Shown here: piece by piece, positions 1 through 6,533 of the stretch
How the letters are laid out: each line of letters opens with the position of its first letter
How positions within the stretch are numbered: the first letter of the stretch is position 1
The notes under the pieces: generated by a model
Told to the model about the DNA's origin: nothing
Databases searched by the model: none
What the model saw: only the letters and a program-made list of their open reading frames with translations
Program-made: the position numbers and the translations under genes
Assembly: GCA_025922715.1 (NCBI GenBank)
Contig: JAICHH010000027.1
Span: 1 to 15,311, forward strand
DNA from: Nitrososphaeraceae archaeon
Lineage (GTDB): Archaea; Thermoproteota; Nitrososphaeria; Nitrososphaerales; Nitrososphaeraceae
Reading direction: 5' to 3'
Length of the DNA stretch: 15,311 nt

Positions 1-125
1 AACACCCTAAATTACCGTTGCGATACTCCTTATAACTCGAGATAAGTAAGTTTTAATATTTCTAATGTTATTTTGATACTTATTTTATAAATATATTTTG
101 CATTTTCTCCTATTTTTATGTATGA

Positions 126-242
126 CTAGATTTCTAAATTTTGCGTTTCCACTATTGTTTGAGATCTTTCAACTACTGTCGTTAAAGGTTGAAGTTCACC
201 AATGATTTTGTAATCAGTAAAATTTAAAATAATAAACAACAT
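126..242 (-). CDS. possible small ORF, 38 aa, unknown
   Basis: An ATG at 242 opens 38 codons ending in TAG at 126. The encoded peptide is more mixed and more charged than expected from random AT-rich DNA; its middle part reads YKIIGELQPLTTVVERSQT. I recognise no family. A run of alternating T and A lies just upstream on the - strand (about 249-262) but is closer to the ATG than the usual archaeal TATA position. It could be a genuine small protein, the remnant of a decayed gene, or chance. No ribosome-binding site is visible. Confidence 0.25.
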   Translation of the reverse strand: MLFIILNFTDYKIIGELQPLTTVVERSQTIVETQNLEI

Positions 243-349
243 AAAAAAATATATATATAATAATAAACAGAAATGAAATTATACCTTAACATAATATCAA
301 TACATTTAAGTTTCCATTTTGATATCAAATAAATGAGAGATTTATTTTC

Positions 350-401
350 TAAGCAGCTGCAATAAGGAAAAGTGTGTCTCAAAATAGAACTGAGCTGCTT
401 A
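350..401. repeat. 9-bp perfect inverted repeat with 34-nt loop
   Basis: TAAGCAGCT at 350-358 is the exact reverse complement of AGCTGCTTA at 393-401. The arms and loop are richer in G+C than the flanking AT-rich DNA, which suggests a structured RNA or a protein-binding palindrome rather than random sequence. There is no U-run directly after the right arm, so it does not look like a classic terminator. No coding function was found for it. Confidence 0.45.
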
Positions 402-526
402 CCTTTAATAATAATCTCATTTCAATAACACTTATTAAATTAGGTATTCAACGATTTAATATTATTCTATATTAATTACTTATCAAACGTGTAAAATTTA
501 ATTACTGTTGATATATCGAAGTTTAT

Positions 527-1570
527 ATGGATTTAGAGTCAAAGCTATCACTCATAACTTCTGAACCAACGGAAGAAATTGTTACACTAAATGAATTAAA
601 GAATCTTTTACAGACTATGTCAAAACCTAAACATTACATCGGTTTAGAAATTTCAGGTAAACTCCACCTTGGCAGTCTTATTCTACCAGGCTTTAAAATA
701 AATGATTTAATAAAAGCGAATTTCAATACGACTGTTTTTTTGGCTGATTGGCATACTTTTATAAATAATAAATTAGAGGGAAATTGGAATAAAATAAATG
801 AAATATCTAAATATTATTCTGAAGCTTTCAAATTTTTTTGTCCTGGCGTAAATATTATTCTTGGAAGTCAACTTTATTATGAATATGAAGAATATTGGAA
901 AAATTTTATGCAATTTTGCAAACATATTACTTTAGCAAGAACTATGAGATCCTTGACAATTATGGGCAGAAATACAAACGAAAACCTCGACTTTTCTCAA
1001 TTTCTATATCCTGCTATGCAGTCAACAGACATCCATGCTCTAAATTTAGATCTTGTACATTCAGGTACAGATCAAAGAAAAATTCATATGCTTATGAGAG
1101 AAGTTTTCCCAAAATTGAAATGGAAAGTTCCAGTCAGTTTACATCACCATTTACTTCCTGGGCTCGCTGAACCTGTTAAGTTAGGATTAACAGAGGATAG
1201 TTCAGAAGATTTAAGGATTTCCAGCAAAATGAGCAAAAGTAAACCAATGAGTGGAATCTTTATTCACGATGATAACAAAACAATAGAAACGAAAATTAAG
1301 AAATCATTTTGTCCTGTAGGTGTCTCAGAGAATAATCCCATCCTTGAAATTATAAGATATATTATATTTCATAGTTTCAAAGAATTTATAATTGAACGTC
1401 CTTCAAAATATGGAGGAACTATCTCTTATAGTAATTATTCAGAGTTAAAAGAAGACTATGCTAAACAAAAAATTCATCCTCAAGACATCAAACAATCTAC
1501 TACATCATATCTGTGCAAACTAATAGCGCCCATCAGAAATCATTTTAAGAACAATGAACCTTTATTGTAA
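527..1570 (+). CDS. tyrS: tyrosyl-tRNA synthetase
   Basis: Class I aminoacyl-tRNA synthetase that charges tRNA-Tyr with tyrosine in the cytoplasm. The 347-residue length fits the archaeal/eukaryotic TyrRS type. The Rossmann-fold HIGH-equivalent is HLGS at residues 47-50 (second His replaced by Ser). KMSKS is intact at 234-238. Tyrosine-pocket residues known from the Methanocaldococcus enzyme can be placed by motif: Tyr37, then Tyr161, Gln165 and Asp168 in YPAMQSTD, and Gln183 in the DQRK segment. Start: ATG at 527, with an AT-rich TATA-like stretch about 25-34 bp upstream, consistent with a leaderless transcript. It converges on the cobJ gene with a 59-bp gap. TrpRS is the nearest alternative family, but the Tyr/Gln/Asp pocket signature favours TyrRS. 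Confidence 0.93.
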   Translation: MDLESKLSLITSEPTEEIVTLNELKNLLQTMSKPKHYIGLEISGKLHLGSLILPGFKINDLIKANFNTTVFLADWHTFINNKLEGNWNKINEISKYYSEAFKFFCPGVNIILGSQLYYEYEEYWKNFMQFCKHITLARTMRSLTIMGRNTNENLDFSQFLYPAMQSTDIHALNLDLVHSGTDQRKIHMLMREVFPKLKWKVPVSLHHHLLPGLAEPVKLGLTEDSSEDLRISSKMSKSKPMSGIFIHDDNKTIETKIKKSFCPVGVSENNPILEIIRYIIFHSFKEFIIERPSKYGGTISYSNYSELKEDYAKQKIHPQDIKQSTTSYLCKLIAPIRNHFKNNEPLL

Positions 1571-1600
1571 AATTGTAAAAGTGCTAAGAAGTTAATTACG

Positions 1601-1628
1601 TAAGGAGACAAGCTTATCCTTATTCTTT
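1601..1628. terminator. candidate bidirectional terminator between tyrS and cobJ
   Basis: In the 59-bp gap between convergent genes, TAAGGA (1601-1606) and TCCTTA (1617-1622) form a 6-bp stem with a 10-nt loop, followed on the + strand by a T-rich tract. Archaeal termination depends mainly on U-tracts, so the stem may be incidental. Confidence 0.35.
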
Positions 1629-1629
1629 A

Positions 1630-2406
1630 CTACTCTTTTATTAATTGGTATTTCGATTTATATCCTCTTGGATTGATCATCATATTATTATAGTTATATG
1701 TAGATGAGTTTCCTATTATTATAGTAGTTATCATTCCAATAATTTCACTATGATTTAACATATCACCTAAATTTGTTAAAACTATTTCCTGACTATCGCG
1801 ATAAGCTCCTTTTATTATTGCAACAGGAGTATCTGGTGTCCTATATTTTAAAAGTATATCTCTTGTATCCTTTAGTTGATGAATTCTTTTTTTGCTTGCG
1901 GGATTATAGATTACAGTAACATAATCCCCCAGTGCCGCTGCTTCTACTCTTTTTACTATCATTTCCCAAGGTACCAATAGATCACTCATACTGACTACTG
2001 CAAAATCAGTCATTAATGGAGAACCGACTAAAGCTCCACAGGAATTTAATGAAGAAACCCCAGGTACACATTCAACATACATTCCAGTTTCTTTATTCCA
2101 TCCTTTCTCTGCTAAAATTTCATAAATTAAACCAATCATTCCATAAATGCCTGGATCACCAGAAGAAACTAGAGACACTATTTTTCCATCTTCAGCAAAT
2201 TCTATTGCTTGATTAGCTCTGTCTACTTCTTGTGTCATTGCATATCGATATATTTCCTTTCCTTCAATTAGATCCTCTACCAGAGAAACATATGTGTCAT
2301 ATCCTACTATGATTTCACTCTCTTCAATTACATGTTTTGCTCTAAATGTCATATGATCATGGTTACCGGGCCCAACACCTACTACATACAATTTTCCTTT
2401 TGACAA
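1630..2406 (-). CDS. cobJ: precorrin-3B / cobalt-factor III C17-methyltransferase
   Basis: SAM-dependent methyltransferase of cobalamin (vitamin B12) corrin-ring synthesis, which methylates C17 during ring contraction (CobJ/CbiH, tetrapyrrole methylase fold). The 258-residue protein has the N-terminal VGVGPG loop at about residues 9-14, the GYDTY segment near 35-39, a GDPGIYG SAM-site motif in the first third, and a VPGVSSLN motif in the middle; these are hallmarks of the family. YNPASKKR in the C-terminal half also fits CobJ/CbiH. Start: TTG at 2406 is the only codon that places the beta-strand leading into VGVGPG correctly. No other cobalamin gene is in the window. The upstream lysC gene ends 45 bp before it on the same strand, so co-transcription is possible but not shown. 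The cbiH label would be equally valid. Confidence 0.92.
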   Translation of the reverse strand: MSKGKLYVVGVGPGNHDHMTFRAKHVIEESEIIVGYDTYVSLVEDLIEGKEIYRYAMTQEVDRANQAIEFAEDGKIVSLVSSGDPGIYGMIGLIYEILAEKGWNKETGMYVECVPGVSSLNSCGALVGSPLMTDFAVVSMSDLLVPWEMIVKRVEAAALGDYVTVIYNPASKKRIHQLKDTRDILLKYRTPDTPVAIIKGAYRDSQEIVLTNLGDMLNHSEIIGMITTIIIGNSSTYNYNNMMINPRGYKSKYQLIKE

Positions 2407-2451
2407 CTTGTATATACTATTAAAGACAAAATTTATCTTTTTGCTGATAAA

Positions 2452-3861
2452 TCATTTAACATTTATAAATTCCTGATGAAGCACATTAACTGCTTCCTCA
2501 CAATTTTTGTCATCAATGACAAATGCAAGATTAAGTTCTGAAGACCCTTGTGTTATCATTATGACATTTATATCTCTTTTAGCCACTGCTCCAAAGGTTT
2601 TAGCTGCTACTCCTTTAATTCCTCTCATTCCGGATCCAACTACTGCAATAACAGCAACATTTTCGCTAACATCTATTCTCTTAATTAATTTTCCCAAGAA
2701 ATTTAACTCTAGCGTCCTAATAGCTTTATCAACATCTTCTTTTTTTACTACAATGGTAATACTGGATTCCGAAGGAGTTTGAGAAATCATCATAATATTC
2801 ACTTGATGCTTTGCTAAAGCATCAAAAATTTTTGCGGCCGTCCCAGGAGAACCTATTAATCCTCCTCCACTTACATCTATAAGGGCTGTGTTTCTAATCA
2901 CAGTTATTGATTTTACAGTTTTATTATAGGTCAGAGTCGGCATTTGAGTAATTAATGTACCTGGGTGATCAATATTATTTGCGTTTCTTATTCTGACTGA
3001 AATTTTCGAATCCATGACAGGCTCCAGTGCACGTGGATGCATATACTTTGAACCAAACATGGATAATTCTAACGCTTCTGAAAATGAAACCTCTTCCAGA
3101 ACTAGAGCGTTTTTAACAATTTTTGTGTCTGCTGTCATCAATCCATTCACATCTCCCCATAACCAAACTTCATTGGCATTTATACTTGCAGCAATTATAG
3201 TTGCTGAGTAGTCAGAGCCACCTCTTCCAATCGTAGTTGTATCACCATTCTGATCGCAACCTATGAAACCGGTAACAACAGGAATTATATTTTGTTTTAA
3301 TAATGGCTCAATTTTATGATGGACTCTAAGTTTAGTTGTATTCATTAATGGCTTAGCATCACCATAGTTAGAGTCAGTTAAGATCCCTACTTCCTTTCCA
3401 TTCAAAAATATTGAATTTATGCCAATGGATTTTAAAGCAAAAGAAACTATTGGAGTTGATAATCGTTCTCCAAAAGAAAAAAGATAATCCCTAGATTTTG
3501 GAGTGACATCTCCTAAAATAGAAATGCCCAGTAAAACATCTCTGAATTCATTTAATAAATCCTTAAGCAAATGTAATAGTGTATGCTTATCTTTCTTATC
3601 ATGTATGACTTTCTCAACTAGATTAATGTGAACATTTTCCATATTTTTAAGAAATAAATTTAGTGAATTTCTATTAATTTGTTTAATTTCATCACATAAT
3701 GCTGATATTTTATCTGTAATTCCATATAGAGCCGAAACTACAACTACAATTTCATACTCTAAAGAATAATATGTATTTATTATATTTATTACATTGAGAA
3801 GCTTTTTTTCGTTATCCAATAAAGATCCTCCGAATTTCATAACAATACGCATATAACTCAA
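2452..3861 (-). CDS. lysC: aspartate kinase
   Basis: Phosphorylates aspartate in the first step toward threonine, methionine and lysine-type products. The 469-residue protein has the amino-acid-kinase domain (about 1-300) with KFGGS at residues 9-13 and the GRGGSDYSA catalytic/nucleotide segment near residue 215. Two C-terminal ACT domains follow (about 325-385 and 400-465) with VSGGGLIGSPGTAAKIF and VGSGMRGIKGVAAKTF loops. ACT domains normally bind threonine, lysine or methionine for feedback control, so allosteric regulation is expected. It is monofunctional: no homoserine dehydrogenase is fused. Start: the longest frame uses TTG at 3861, but ATG at 3852, three codons later, is equally compatible. 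A TTTATAC TATA-like box at about 3903-3909 would give a short leader of around 20 nt. Confidence 0.94.
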   Translation of the reverse strand: MSYMRIVMKFGGSLLDNEKKLLNVINIINTYYSLEYEIVVVVSALYGITDKISALCDEIKQINRNSLNLFLKNMENVHINLVEKVIHDKKDKHTLLHLLKDLLNEFRDVLLGISILGDVTPKSRDYLFSFGERLSTPIVSFALKSIGINSIFLNGKEVGILTDSNYGDAKPLMNTTKLRVHHKIEPLLKQNIIPVVTGFIGCDQNGDTTTIGRGGSDYSATIIAASINANEVWLWGDVNGLMTADTKIVKNALVLEEVSFSEALELSMFGSKYMHPRALEPVMDSKISVRIRNANNIDHPGTLITQMPTLTYNKTVKSITVIRNTALIDVSGGGLIGSPGTAAKIFDALAKHQVNIMMISQTPSESSITIVVKKEDVDKAIRTLELNFLGKLIKRIDVSENVAVIAVVGSGMRGIKGVAAKTFGAVAKRDINVIMITQGSSELNLAFVIDDKNCEEAVNVLHQEFINVK

Positions 3862-3936
3862 GAATACTCTGTTTTCCTAGATTAATGCTTCGCTAATAGC
3901 CGTATAAAACTAAAAAAAAACAAATTATTAATATTA

Positions 3937-4689
3937 TTAATCTTGGATACGTGGAGCTAGGTAAAAGTGAATTCTTCCAAGATTTGCAACAGTAAATTCT
4001 AATCTTAGAGGCATTTTACTAGAATATTCAGCAATTACCGACCCTCCAACTCCACTTATTGCCTTAGTGATCTTGATTAAATAATCAATACTATATGTTC
4101 CTAGACTGTCTTCACTTGATGTTAACTCCTCTAACCCTTCACTTTTTGGTTCTAAAAATATATCGGCTTCACCTGAGTCACCTCTGCCCAAAAATCTTAT
4201 ATTCTCTGATTTGCAATCAATTGTGATGTATTCTGATAGAACTTGAATATCTGATAATATTTTATCAAATGCAGAAGCTGTTAAGATTATTTTTGAATTG
4301 AAATTTAATTTAGGTAGAGGAGTAGAACTAGATGAGCTTTCTATTAATCTCATTTTGTATTCTTTTTTATATCCATTTTGTATTTTCAGAATCAACATAC
4401 TTTCTTTGTTTATAGATAATTCTATTGAATCTTTTTTTTCGGATCTCTTAATTAATTTTGAAAATTCATCGATTCTCACACCAAACTTAACCAATGAATT
4501 ACATTCATATTTTTCAAATGAAGCATGAGGCCAATAAATATCAATTAATGCTACATGTGAAGGATCCATTCCTCGAAAGGATATCCCTTCTACTGAGGCT
4601 TCAAAAGTTGCTTCATCTACAAGGGTAGATATTGCAGATGTAATGGCTTTCCACTCATCAGGAGTTTTTGTCTTAGCTAGAAAAGTCAA
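3937..4689 (-). CDS. pcn: DNA polymerase sliding clamp (PCNA)
   Basis: Ring-forming replication clamp that tethers DNA polymerase, FEN1, ligase and other factors to DNA. The 250-residue length is normal for archaeal PCNA. The N-terminal segment EWKAITSAISTLVDEATF and the following GISFRGMDPSHVALIDI are strongly diagnostic. The protein ends with the usual HFYLAPRIQ-type tail, where the C-terminal region helps form the surface bound by PIP-box partners. Start: TTG at 4689; no upstream in-frame start exists and the family's first beta-strand begins immediately after it. A TTTAAAA TATA-like element about 35-42 bp upstream suggests its own promoter. It lies 85 bp downstream of tfs and in the same direction as rpoL and tfs. 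Confidence 0.96.
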   Translation of the reverse strand: MTFLAKTKTPDEWKAITSAISTLVDEATFEASVEGISFRGMDPSHVALIDIYWPHASFEKYECNSLVKFGVRIDEFSKLIKRSEKKDSIELSINKESMLILKIQNGYKKEYKMRLIESSSSSTPLPKLNFNSKIILTASAFDKILSDIQVLSEYITIDCKSENIRFLGRGDSGEADIFLEPKSEGLEELTSSEDSLGTYSIDYLIKITKAISGVGGSVIAEYSSKMPLRLEFTVANLGRIHFYLAPRIQD

Positions 4690-4774
4690 ATTAATACAAT
4701 GTTTTGGCTAACGTTAGACAATTTTAAATCTTACTATTAAAATATCAAAACTTAAAGGGTAAATTTACAATCTA

Positions 4775-5104
4775 TTAAGAATAGTTTCTCCATGTGTGGC
4801 TACATTTCGTGCAACGGTAAAATTGGGTAGTTGCTTCGTCAGCGGACCTTGTTTGAAGCATCCACCATACTGCCAAATTATTATTGCATTTAGGACAATC
4901 TATATTGATTGTAGGAAGAGCCTGTGTTGTATTTTCACCGTCCAATATTCTTAAAGCACTTTGTTCTTGTGTTGTTATGTTACCAACATTAACTGTAACA
5001 GCAGTTTTTTGGTCAGAACGAGTAAATCCACATTTAGGACAAGCCACTTGATTTTCTTCAAATTTTAATCGCATTCGTGTTTCACAATTTGGACAGAATT
5101 TCAA
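4775..5104 (-). CDS. tfs: transcription factor S (TFIIS/RPB9-like cleavage factor)
   Basis: Stimulates the intrinsic transcript cleavage of archaeal RNA polymerase to rescue stalled or backtracked complexes. An N-terminal zinc ribbon uses Cys4, Cys7, Cys22 and Cys25. The C-terminal TFIIS-type ribbon uses Cys70, Cys73, Cys98 and Cys101, with the catalytic acidic pair Asp89-Glu90 in the RSADEATTQ loop and the terminal HTWRNYS. Start: I choose TTG at 5104, giving a 109-residue protein that begins MKFCPNC like known TFS proteins and lies one base after the rpoL stop codon. A longer reading from TTG at 5134 would add ten residues and overlap rpoL by 29 bp. Translational coupling with rpoL is likely. 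Confidence 0.93.
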   Translation of the reverse strand: MKFCPNCETRMRLKFEENQVACPKCGFTRSDQKTAVTVNVGNITTQEQSALRILDGENTTQALPTINIDCPKCNNNLAVWWMLQTRSADEATTQFYRCTKCSHTWRNYS

Positions 5105-5105
5105 T

Positions 5106-5387
5106 TTAGACCACCTTATTTTGGGACGATTCAATTAAATTTGAAAGATCTTTTAAAAACTCATCCGCAGATTTGAGTGCCTTTTCTAGAATATCCATTG
5201 GATTTGCTTTGCTATTTATTCTCATCAGATATTCTTTGATCAATGGATGTTTCATTACGATGCCGGCAAACTCTATGTCTTTTTGCTTTAAAATATGATG
5301 TTGGATAATGTACATAATAGAGATATCTTCATCTTTTAATTTGAGTTCTATCTCATTCCTAGAATAATTTGTAATTTCCGCTTGCAT
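5106..5387 (-). CDS. rpoL: DNA-directed RNA polymerase subunit L (Rpb11-like)
   Basis: Small assembly subunit that pairs with RpoD (Rpb3-like) to form the alpha-like platform of archaeal RNA polymerase. Recognised from NEIELKLKDEDISIMYIIQHH, FAGIVMKHPLIKEYLMRI and the DILEKALK helix, the usual Rpb11/RpoL order: strand, helix, H-P-L segment, long C-terminal helix. Start: ATG at 5387 gives 93 residues, the family's usual size, and lies about 28 bp from the centre of a TATA box. A longer ATG at 5438 would add 17 non-family residues and place the start upstream of that TATA box, so I reject it. The gene leads directly into tfs. Confidence 0.9.
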   Translation of the reverse strand: MQAEITNYSRNEIELKLKDEDISIMYIIQHHILKQKDIEFAGIVMKHPLIKEYLMRINSKANPMDILEKALKSADEFLKDLSNLIESSQNKVV

Positions 5388-5410
5388 TAAATAGTCAAGT
5401 ACATATTTAG

Positions 5411-5420
5411 GATATAAATC
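5411..5420. promoter_or_regulatory. shared symmetric TATA box for rpoL (-) and the 173-aa gene (+)
   Basis: GATATAAATC on the + strand reads GATTTATATC on the - strand, so either orientation gives an archaeal TATA-like element. Its centre is about 28 bp before the rpoL ATG at 5387 and about 26 bp before the GTG at 5442, the spacing expected for leaderless transcripts in both directions. No second AT box is better placed for either gene in the 54-bp gap. Confidence 0.6.
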
Positions 5421-5441
5421 ATACCACATGGTAAACAATCA

Positions 5442-5963
5442 GTGACTGAAAAAATAAATTCATTAGATAATATTGTTCTAACCAATATAACTACTAAAAC
5501 TAATTCAAAGGAACTGGTATCGTTTAATTTAAGTTTAAAAATAAATGGTAAAATTAGGGAATTATTTAAACAATCCTTATGGGAAAAAGCATATAATAAA
5601 TTTGATAACATATTTCGAATATCAATAAATGTGGACTTTAAATCAAAAAGTCAAGTTATATACTCAGTAAAATTTGTAAGGAAGGCAGTTTTTTTTTGGA
5701 CAAGGAATCCAAAAATTCACCATAGGATATGGATTTTTATCGTTAAAGATGATACCCCTTTTTATCCTGAATCAGAAGAGGAAGCGAAGTCTTTATTATT
5801 TGACATAGATAAAGTTGTTGAATTAAAAACTTCCGCAATTACTGATAAAGTATCTACACTTTATGCGAATGTAACCATTTCTTGGGGGAAACATAACTTT
5901 ACTGAACCAACAAAACTAATAGGAAAGTCTAACGAGGAAAAAATACAGCTGATCCATTCATAA
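5442..5963 (+). CDS. hypothetical protein, 173 aa
   Basis: I do not recognise this protein. It begins with GTG at 5442, well placed downstream of the TATA box shared with rpoL; no in-frame ATG lies between the TATA box and this codon. The sequence is soluble, with no signal peptide or membrane segment. It alternates beta-strand-like stretches (VSFNLSLKING, FRISINVDF, QVIYSVKFVRKAVFFW, RIWIFIV, TLYANVTISWG) with a few charged turns. A central tryptophan/aromatic patch (AVFFWTRNP and HHRIWIF) may form a hydrophobic face. The mostly beta composition suggests a sandwich or barrel fold, but this is inference. Position next to rpoL gives no firm functional clue. The gap to the next small ORF is 68 bp. 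Confidence 0.75.
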   Translation: MTEKINSLDNIVLTNITTKTNSKELVSFNLSLKINGKIRELFKQSLWEKAYNKFDNIFRISINVDFKSKSQVIYSVKFVRKAVFFWTRNPKIHHRIWIFIVKDDTPFYPESEEEAKSLLFDIDKVVELKTSAITDKVSTLYANVTISWGKHNFTEPTKLIGKSNEEKIQLIHS

Positions 5964-6031
5964 TATGGTTTAAATTCGTTTAAGATTTTATCTGAATAAT
6001 AGTAATTTTTAAAAATGTTAACCAATAATTA

Positions 6032-6184
6032 ATGAGTATGGCAAAATTTGACGGTATAAAAGGACAAGAGTTATTGGATATTGAGGTACAAGGAAATGAG
6101 TTGACTTTTATATTTAAAGATAATCGCTTTCTATTTGTTAAAAACGAGAAAGACAAAATGATTTGTGATTCATTACCAGAGTAA
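6032..6184 (+). CDS. small protein, 50 aa, unknown
   Basis: ATG at 6032 (or ATG at 6038, two codons later) opens a 50-codon frame ending in TAA. The product begins MSMAKFDGIKGQELLDIEV and continues with alternating hydrophobic strands and charged turns (NELTFIFKDNRFLFVKNEK), typical of a small beta-hairpin protein. Codon use matches neighbouring genes. A TTTTTAAAAA element at about 6006-6015 lies 17-26 bp upstream, consistent with a leaderless promoter. No known motif is visible. It could be a conserved archaeal miniprotein; a homologue search would settle it. Confidence 0.5.
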   Translation: MSMAKFDGIKGQELLDIEVQGNELTFIFKDNRFLFVKNEKDKMICDSLPE

Positions 6185-6533
6185 CCTTTCCTCTCCTTAT
6201 TCTATGTTCCAGTTAAACTTCATTAAATTTAAGTTAGCGAGACTCTTAGACTATCCGATCTGTGTCAAAATAGAATTATACACAAATAATATTCTTGAAA
6301 GAAATTTAGTTTTCAGTTTTAAAGCCAATCTTTATAGTCCGTCCATGATTCAAAGTGCATTTTTTTAAGTGATCTTCAATATCCATTAAAAGTTAAAAAA
6401 TTAACTATTGTTATTATTATCTTATTATTTAGAATGATAATTACTTGACAATAAGATTATACAAATTAAGCCTTCTTCAACTACATCTAAATAAAACATA
6501 ATGAATTTAAAATATTAAAACGACTCACTTATA
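6185..6533. other. intergenic region before asnS
   Basis: No convincing gene. A 67-codon + strand frame crosses it (6165-6368), but its composition looks random and it overlaps the 50-aa ORF. The right end holds the asnS promoter: a TTTAAAATA box at about 6506-6514, 20-28 bp before the TTG start. Confidence 0.55.

Larger units (their letters stand above)
1..526. other. AT-rich intergenic region left of tyrS
   Basis: No convincing standard-size gene is visible. The first 45 bases are an open frame on the + strand ending in TAA (14 codons read into the window), which could be the tail of an upstream gene but is too short to judge. It is followed by T-rich DNA. A 38-codon ORF lies on the - strand (126-242) and a 9-bp perfect inverted repeat at 350-358/393-401; both are listed separately. 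Probable tyrS promoter sequence lies near 493-502 (AAAATTTA-like). Confidence 0.6.

Noticed and set aside
895..1170. 91-codon + strand frame inside tyrS
   Set aside because: Lies in another frame of the clearly real TyrRS gene; no independent support.
2507..2782. 91-codon + strand frame opposite the lysC ACT domains
   Set aside because: Antisense shadow of a well-conserved coding region.
5388..5438. N-terminally extended RpoL from ATG at 5438
   Set aside because: Adds 17 residues not typical of the family and would start upstream of the TATA box.
6165..6368. 67-codon + strand frame before asnS
   Set aside because: Overlaps the better 50-codon ORF, lacks a well-placed promoter, and its composition looks random.
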